From contig BDIP01000169.1 of NCBI GenBank assembly GCA_003568945.1, positions 1 to 27,413 on the forward strand: a DNA stretch of 27,413 bases, given 5' to 3'. The stretch is from Kipferlia bialata. Its lineage: Eukaryota > Fornicata. Made by a program: the position numbers and the translations under genes. This document shows, piece by piece, positions 22,777 to 27,413 of this stretch (position 1 is its first letter; the number at the start of each line of letters is the position of its first letter). The notes beneath the pieces were generated by a model. It ran no database searches. It was not told where the DNA came from and saw only the letters and a list, made by a program, of their open reading frames with translations.

Positions 22777-23248
22777 ATGACGTGCTCCAAGGGATGCAGC
22801 GTGTGTGGCATGGTGTGTGTGGGCTTCATGCTGGCTGGGTCTCTGATATGGACTGCCTTCATGGTCGGGGCCTGGCAGCTTGTCAAGGCCGTGGTACGTC
22901 TCTTCTCTTCTCCCATGCCACCTCTCCTACCATTTCTACCACTTATGTGGAATGTATGTCTTGTATGATGCATAATTGTCCTTTCTATGTGGCACATACC
23001 CTTATCCACTCTCTTGAATGCTTGTATCTCATTCCAACCCCAGAGTGACTCCTACACGCTTGAGACAGGGACTGTCGTAGGTGAGAGACACACATATATT
23101 TGGCCCCTCTCTCTCTCTCGGCCTCAGCAGGCATTTTCACTATATCTCTATCCTGCATAAGTGTCAACATTCAATCTCTATTTCTCTCTCTCTCTCCCAT
23201 ACTCCGAACCTGTCACTGTCCTTTCTCTCTCTCTCTCTCATGTCAGTT

Positions 23249-23296
<48 letters not shown>

Positions 23297-23303
23297 GTCA
23301 GTT

Positions 23304-23347
<44 letters not shown>

Positions 23348-26300
23348 GTCCAGACATGGGAGTGTACGCCGGCACCTACAACGGCTCTGACTACACCACC
23401 CAGTGCCCTACCTACGGGGTGTGCATTGGATACATCGGTGCACTGGAGATCTTAGTGGGACAGGAGGTATGCTATGAATAGATAAGTGTATATATAGTAA
23501 TATGTACTATATATACTATAGTGTGTGGTGTGCTATGGATACATCGGTGCACTGGAGATCCTAGTGGGACAGGAGGTGTGTATTCGTGTGTACCACTGGC
23601 AAATGTCTATTGTAAAGTAGACTACCATAGTACTATATATACTCTCAATTGTTCATAGTTCGGGGTGCGTAGTACCACTCCCCCCCCCCCCGCTGACCTG
23701 GACTTCTTCCTCTATTTATCTTCTCTCTTTCTTCACTCTACCCCTATTTTCACCCATAGGACTACGTTGTGGCCTCCAACGTTGACGGACTATACACCCA
23801 GACAGAGGCGACAGCCCAGGTATATGCAAAACTGTTTATACATGTACATATTGAGTACATGCATATAATGTGTGAATATATAGAGCATATTTGTATTTTT
23901 GCTGGATTGTACAACCAGCAAAGAGCATATATATATATTCTGTATGACTAAGTGTATAGTGTCTGTATACCCAGACAGAGGAGATGGAGTAGGAACACAC
24001 ATACGTATGGATTATTACCGACAATAGGGGTGTTGGCAAAATCAACAAATGAATCCGTCAAACAAACCTTGATTGTAGGTTCGATTGACGTTGCAATAAA
24101 TGCCTTGTTCTCCGCTGGTGTGCTATGTCAGAGCCTCCTGGCCGTGATCTAGAGCAAGAGTCACTTGATGATGTCATCAGGAGCGTCAGTGAGGATGATG
24201 CCCTCGCTTTCGTAGGGGTACGTACATGATCTACTCTTTCTGCTGCTATACACACACACCCTGACCCCAGCTCAACATCCGGAAGCGTAAGCACATCCCA
24301 GACTGGCTTAGGGCCCGTGCTATCTGGTGTGTGCTCATGCTCAACGTGAGTATGGCCACAGTTGCACTCACCTACCTCGTCTCGCCTCGCTCGGTGTATC
24401 GGTGGATTGCAGCCTACAGAGAGACTGGCTGTGTCTTCCCCACAGCCACAGGGCTTGCCTGCACTGGTAGGGGCTTGACGGATGAGCAGGAGCTGGGTCT
24501 GCTGGCGTGGATGAAGCTGAACCCTGTCAGTCTACTCACTGAGGCCGCCACTTTCATCAACGCCACATACAACATCAAGCTACATACGTGTACCATCAGC
24601 TGCATCCTGGCGAGGCACAAGTGGACTCGGCACGCTGTGCAGCGCCATGCGAGGCAAGTCAAGCTATCTGAGATCCGCCGTTACTGGTTTCAGATGAATG
24701 CCCTCCGTGTGCCCCTCGAGCGCCTTGTGTTTCTCGACGAAACCGCTAAGGACATGCGTGACAGCCTACGGAAGTATGGTTGGGGTCCTAGGGGACAGCG
24801 TATCCATATCGTGGGCCACTTCGGTCGCGGCAAGAGGGTCAGCTGTCTGTGTTTCATGAGAGTGACAGGGGTGGAGGCTGTGTACATGACATCAGGTATC
24901 TTCATTCTTCTTCAACTCAGCCCTCTCCCTAACCAGCTGCTTGCGCCGGTCAGCGATCTCTCTCTCCCACCTGGCGACAGTGCGACGGAGACGGCCTAGG
25001 GTGAGGGAGGGGAGAGAGAGGGGTAGGTGATAGGGGAGAGGGTGATGTACCTGACAACACGGAACAAGATGGTGAGTGTTGCCCTGCATGGGGAGGAGGG
25101 TACATATCTGGTATCATCGACAAGCATACCTGTTATCTCCTCCTCCATGTCCTCCCTGACATAGACCATGCAGGCAATGCGCTTGGAGGCAGGGGCCCTC
25201 AGTCTCTCCTGGGCGACACTGAGCGCGCCCTGAACAGAGGCGAGCTTGTCGCCGACATCAGCGAGGCCGGTGAGGTACCCCATCCACTCACTGGGGGGGG
25301 AGTCGAGGATGCGCAGGGACTCGGCGTCGGTCTTGGCCTCGGACATGATCCGCGCAAGGTCTGTGATGAGGAAGCCCTGCAGATTGGGAGGGGCCTTGCT
25401 GATGAGGACAGAGAACCTCTGCTCGACACAGTCCTTGCACTCCAGGAATGACCGGTAGCCGTTGGCGGTAGAACCGAGTCTCTGGGCCAGGCCCTCCCCA
25501 ATCAGTCCCACCATGACGTCTTTCCCAGCCTCTAGGTCCGCTGTGGCATGGGCAAAGAGGGTAGGGGAGACCTGGGGTGAGTGTACAGTTAAAGATACGG
25601 AACTGTAAACCATCATCATCTCACCTTCTCAACAGGGTACCACCTGTAGTTCTTGTTCCTGCCCAGGCGGTACTGGAGGTGAACAATAAGCTCCTTGAGC
25701 CTGAGTGTGTCGCTCTCCAGGTGCTCATCATAGGACATGACGTCCTTGATCATGAGCTCCACCAGGTTGTAGAATTGGGCCATCTGGGTCTCATGAGCGT
25801 CCTCAGCCCGGACAGAAACACTTTTGACAGCCTTGGGACAGCTACCTCGGGTGTTGGACTTCACTACCAGGCATATACTCATAGTTACCGACGAAAGAAG
25901 CTCTATTGCTGGTCTGCACAGACCCTTCATTTGACATTTTTGTTTGTCGACTTTGCCATTATTGGTGCAATCTGCAATACACTCTGATAAATTCATGCAA
26001 TATTAAAGAGAGATGTATAATGTGCAATACACAGTATTTATTTACCGGTGTGTATTACACACCGGTGGTACTTCACTCATCATTGACTCTTGTTGTAGTT
26101 TGTCTTCCTATCTTCCTCTCTTACCACTACTTTATTCTCTTCCTCTCTTACCTCAGGCCTTCATCGACGAGTACACTATCGGGGAGACTGCTGACTTCTA
26201 CATCCTGGACAGTGACAGGTACATGTCACACAATATTGAAGTGTAGACATTCGTAAATGGCTGCTATTAGAGTAAGATCGTACCTGTATGCTGTGGCACT

Positions 26301-26952
26301 AATAATCATCTCACTTCAGCTGTGTTGATGTTGGTGGGGCATCCATCTGTGCCGTGACAGAGGATCAGGTAAATGTACTATGTATATACACTTGGCATAT
26401 GTCACTGTAATAATATGCACACCTACATATATACAGTGGATTATCTGTGCAGTAACAGAGGGTCAGGTATGAGGTATATGTATGCGCATGTGTATATATA
26501 CTCACGCTCTTTGCCTTACCCTCAGTTTGAGATTGTCGACCAGGTCACCACTGGTGCACTTGTGCTAGTGGGAGCAGCAGCAGCATGTAAGTATCATATA
26601 TATAGTGTATATTCCTACAGTCTTCGCTGCGTTGCATCATTAATTACTTTCTGTAACTGGTGATATGTAGGGGCTGCAGTAGCACGTAATTGGCCATAGT
26701 ATACACCCTATACTCTAATAGATACCATACTTAACTTCTGGCGCTGACCCCATGTGTGGTTGTCAATATCCTGTTCTGCGTGTGTCTCTGCAAGTGCTTC
26801 TCGAGTGCCAGCAAGAGGCAGAACGACATGATGCAACAGGTATACTTAACTGTATGTGTCTGGAGTATACATAACATGCTCTCTACTGTATCTCTTCAGA
26901 GTAGACAAACACCTGCGAGAGGGAGTGGATGATCTGACCCCTTCTGTTTCTC

Positions 26953-26993
<41 letters not shown>

Positions 26994-27231
26994 ATCCCCA
27001 GCAGATGTTCCGTGGCTCCCACATGGTCGTCAACAGCCAGGTATTGTATGGAAGTTATTGTATACTATGTAGTTCATGTTGCATATAAACCAATATATTT
27101 TAGTATATTCATCCGGTCGTCAACAGCCAGGTATGGCTCTCCATAGTCAAGAGCGTATACTTACTCTGTCAGTCACATACATTCACTCATATCAGCTACC
27201 CATGCAGCAGTCCGTGCCTGTGTCGTTCTAG
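22777..27231 (+). CDS. Two-pass membrane protein with DUF3592-like loop, 10 exons
   Basis: Exons placed: 22777-22893, 23044-23080, 23354-23466, 23760-23819, 26157-26218, 26320-26368, 26526-26584 (end uncertain), 26749-26839 (start uncertain), 27005-27040, 27196-27231; about 220 residues, ending LPMQQSVPVSF. The N-terminus has a Cys-rich head (CSKGCSVCGMVC) and a first membrane helix (VGFMLAGSLIWTAFMVGAW). The loop between the helices has two Cys pairs (CPTYGVC; CVDVGGASIC) and a segment, YTIGETADFYILDSD, like the Y-x-VGD-x-V-x-V-Y-Y-D-P signature of DUF3592 proteins. The second helix runs from GALVLVGAAAA into CVVVNILFCVCLCKCF, followed by a basic tail. Function unknown. The exon 7/8 junction lacks a usable AG acceptor in the right frame. 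The fourth intron (23820-26156) carries a transposon. Exon edges are echoed in most long introns, and a decayed copy of exon 1 lies at 20518. Confidence 0.6.
23222..23353 (+). repeat. CT microsatellite with repeated acceptor-like unit
   Basis: Long CT runs are broken by ATGTCAGTTGTCCA at 23240-23253 and 23295-23308. The real acceptor is the third, related unit CATGTCCAG ending at 23353. Each earlier unit has a polypyrimidine tract plus CAG, so up to three acceptors stand in a row in front of the exon at 23354. Confidence 0.75.
23417..23580 (+). repeat. Exon-edge echo: two copies of membrane-protein exon 3 3' edge
   Basis: GGATACATCGGTGCACTGGA to GGACAGGAGGT is found at 23428-23468 and again at 23537-23577, nearly identical, each followed by a GTATG or GTGTG donor. 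The second copy lies in the intron and follows TGCTAT without an AG, so it could only be read if the first donor is skipped. Confidence 0.88.
23788..23992 (+). repeat. Exon-edge echo: copies of membrane-protein exon 4 3' edge
   Basis: TATACACCCAGACAGAGGCG (exon 4 end, from 23791) is echoed by TATACCCAGACAGAGGAGAT from about 23965. The echo lacks the CAG/GT junction. It lies between the host donor and the transposon, so the duplication is on the host side of the insertion. Confidence 0.7.
24034..24066 (+). repeat. Left terminal inverted repeat of the transposon
   Basis: It begins TGGCAAAATCAACAAATG and ends GTCAAACAAA. It pairs with 25926-25958 read on the other strand, with nine mismatches. 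Confidence 0.6.
24125..24896 (+). CDS. IS630/Tc1-like DDE transposase, two exons, 3' truncated
   Basis: The start ATG at 24125 gives MSEPPGRDLEQESLDD; exon 1 ends at 24217 (phase 0) and exon 2 begins at 24271 after CCCCAG. The N-terminus is a homeodomain-like helix-turn-helix (RARAIWCVLMLNVSMATV, then SPRSVYRWIAAYRETG), followed by the linker LTDEQELGLLAWMKLNP, a second helical part ending RHKWTRHAVQRHAR, and the first catalytic Asp in RLVFLDETAKDM with the YGWGPRGQRI segment usual for DDE_3 transposases. The match ends at VEAVYMTSG; the second Asp (DNA..H region) and the last acidic residue are absent. Beyond 24896 the DNA belongs to minus-strand exons. The junction reads TCAGGTATC, which could be a lost intron donor. 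About 240 residues remain; it is not expected to be active. Confidence 0.8.
24897..25832 (-). pseudogene. Antisense spliced gene fragment inside the transposon, helical protein of unknown family
   Basis: Minus-strand exons with agreeing phases: about 25832-25625, 25571-25130, 25083-25051 and 24995-24897. They have proper donors and acceptors on that strand (GTGAG, CCCCCAG, GTATG, ATGCAG, GTACA, CCCTAG). The product is mostly helical: ETQMAQFYNLVELMIKDVM, then LRLKELIVHLQYRLG, a middle part with LAQRLGSTANGY and FLITDLARIMSEA, and a charged coiled-coil-like end RRTVARWEREIADRRK. I do not recognise the family. No convincing start is seen (a CAAG acceptor may precede 25832), and the 3' end runs into transposase sequence with an immediate stop. 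It looks like a captured, truncated piece of a host gene, retaining its introns. Confidence 0.55.
25926..25958 (-). repeat. Right terminal inverted repeat of the transposon
   Basis: Read on the minus strand it begins TGGCAAAGTCGACAAAC and ends GTCAAATGAA. See the left end at 24034-24066. Confidence 0.6.
26044..26066. repeat. 23-bp perfect palindrome
   Basis: ACCGGTGTGTA, one T, TACACACCGGT: 11-bp arms around a single central base. It lies in the intron between the right transposon end and the exon at 26157. It may be an independent hairpin element or a structured intron segment. Confidence 0.85.
26337..26470 (+). repeat. Exon-edge echo: two copies of membrane-protein exon 6 3' edge
   Basis: ATCTGTGCCGTGACAGAGGA, then TCAGGTAAA (26345-26373), is echoed by ATCTGTGCAGTAACAGAGGG, then TCAGGTATG (about 26444-26472). 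Both have a donor; the second is intronic. Confidence 0.8.
26566..26692 (+). repeat. Weak exon-edge echo of exon 7 with donor
   Basis: GGGAGCAGCAGCAGCATGTA at the exon end resembles GGGGCTGCAGTAGCACGTAA at about 26670-26689. Spacing and polarity fit the other echoes, but the match is diverged. Confidence 0.5.
27020..27136 (+). repeat. Exon-edge echo: two copies of exon 9 3' edge plus donor
   Basis: GGTCGTCAACAGCCAGGTAT occurs at 27025-27044 and again at 27115-27134, identical over 20 nt. Either donor could join to the last exon at 27196; use of the second would need an upstream acceptor. Confidence 0.85.
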
Positions 27232-27413
27232 GCACTCCGGCTATGGGTAACGGAGACGATAGGTTACACCCGCCAATGAGAGTAGAATGACGATTTCAGA
27301 AACTGAATAGATAGGATGTGAGGAATCCTCACTGAGGATGATACGGTATGCGACATACTATCAGAGTGAGTACTGTGATACTCGCAGTGTGAGACTCATA
27401 AGTTGTCAAACTG
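27232..27413. other. 3' flank of the membrane-protein gene
   Basis: No coding signal or clear poly-A signal is visible. GTGAGGAATCCTCACTGAGG at about 27318-27337 holds a short inverted repeat (GTGAGGA/TCCTCAC). Confidence 0.4.

Larger units (their letters stand above)
24034..25958 (+). mobile_element. DNA transposon with terminal inverted repeats, IS630/Tc1-like, carrying an antisense gene fragment
   Basis: The 33-nt ends at 24034-24066 and 25926-25958 are inverted repeats of each other (24 of 33 positions by eye), both beginning TGGCAAA and keeping ACAAA and GTCAAA. Between them lie a plus-strand transposase (24125 to about 24896) and minus-strand exons of another gene (about 25832 to 24897). 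The element sits inside intron 4 of the membrane-protein gene, in the same orientation as that gene. I could not find a clean target-site duplication (TA expected for this family), so the exact ends may be off by a few bases. The transposase lacks its C-terminal half, so the copy cannot be autonomous. The match between diverged ends suggests an old insertion. Confidence 0.6.

Noticed and set aside
23222-23353. Regular repeat units resembling a CRISPR-like array
   Set aside because: The spacers are CT microsatellite, there are only two units, and it lies in a eukaryotic intron.
25616-25996. Complete 126-codon antisense gene starting at 25996
   Set aside because: The first part crosses the transposon's right end and has no protein-like character; coding signal starts only near 25832.

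Overview
The window is nuclear DNA of an intron-rich unicellular eukaryote. Most genes are broken by short GT-AG introns (typically about 45 to 110 nt) with a CTAAC/CTAAT-like branch point only about 10 to 15 nt before the acceptor. Microsatellites (GA/CT, AT, poly-C) are common. Many-exon genes, a large VPS13-type lipid-transfer protein and a beta-propeller gene without introns would suit a free-living metamonad of the fornicate type (Kipferlia-like). That assignment is inference; no rRNA or other marker is present.

Layout. (1) 1-15815, plus strand: a VPS13/chorein-family bridge-like lipid-transfer protein, 5' end outside the window. I placed 45 exons whose phases all agree, giving about 3,480 residues: the end of the chorein region, the long lipid-groove region, six VAB-type repeats and a short C-terminus. 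(2) 16086-20159, plus strand: an armadillo/HEAT-like protein of about 774 residues whose C-terminal part resembles a Toll/interleukin-1 receptor (Toll/IL-1R) fold, so its architecture recalls SARM1. (3) 20518-20659: a decayed copy of the first exon of the gene in (5). (4) 20933-21868, plus strand: an uninterrupted kelch-like beta-propeller protein. (5) 22777-27231, plus strand: a small two-pass membrane protein with a DUF3592-like loop. Its 2.3-kb intron holds a DNA transposon with about 33-bp degenerate terminal inverted repeats, a 3'-truncated IS630/Tc1-like transposase and, on the opposite strand, a spliced fragment of an unrelated gene.

The most unusual signal is what I call exon-edge echoes. 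In genes (1) and (5), long introns contain extra tandem copies of the neighbouring exon edge together with its splice site, two to four copies each. All nine introns above 150 nt between placed internal exons of the VPS13 gene carry them. The short introns do not, with one exception (15413-15513). This suggests a local duplication process that lengthens introns, multiplies splice sites and may feed alternative splicing. The armadillo gene between them shows no clear echoes.

The genes do not form an operon and I see no shared pathway. VPS13 acts at membrane contact sites, the armadillo protein is possibly an NAD-related signalling protein, and the last gene encodes a membrane protein of unknown role.
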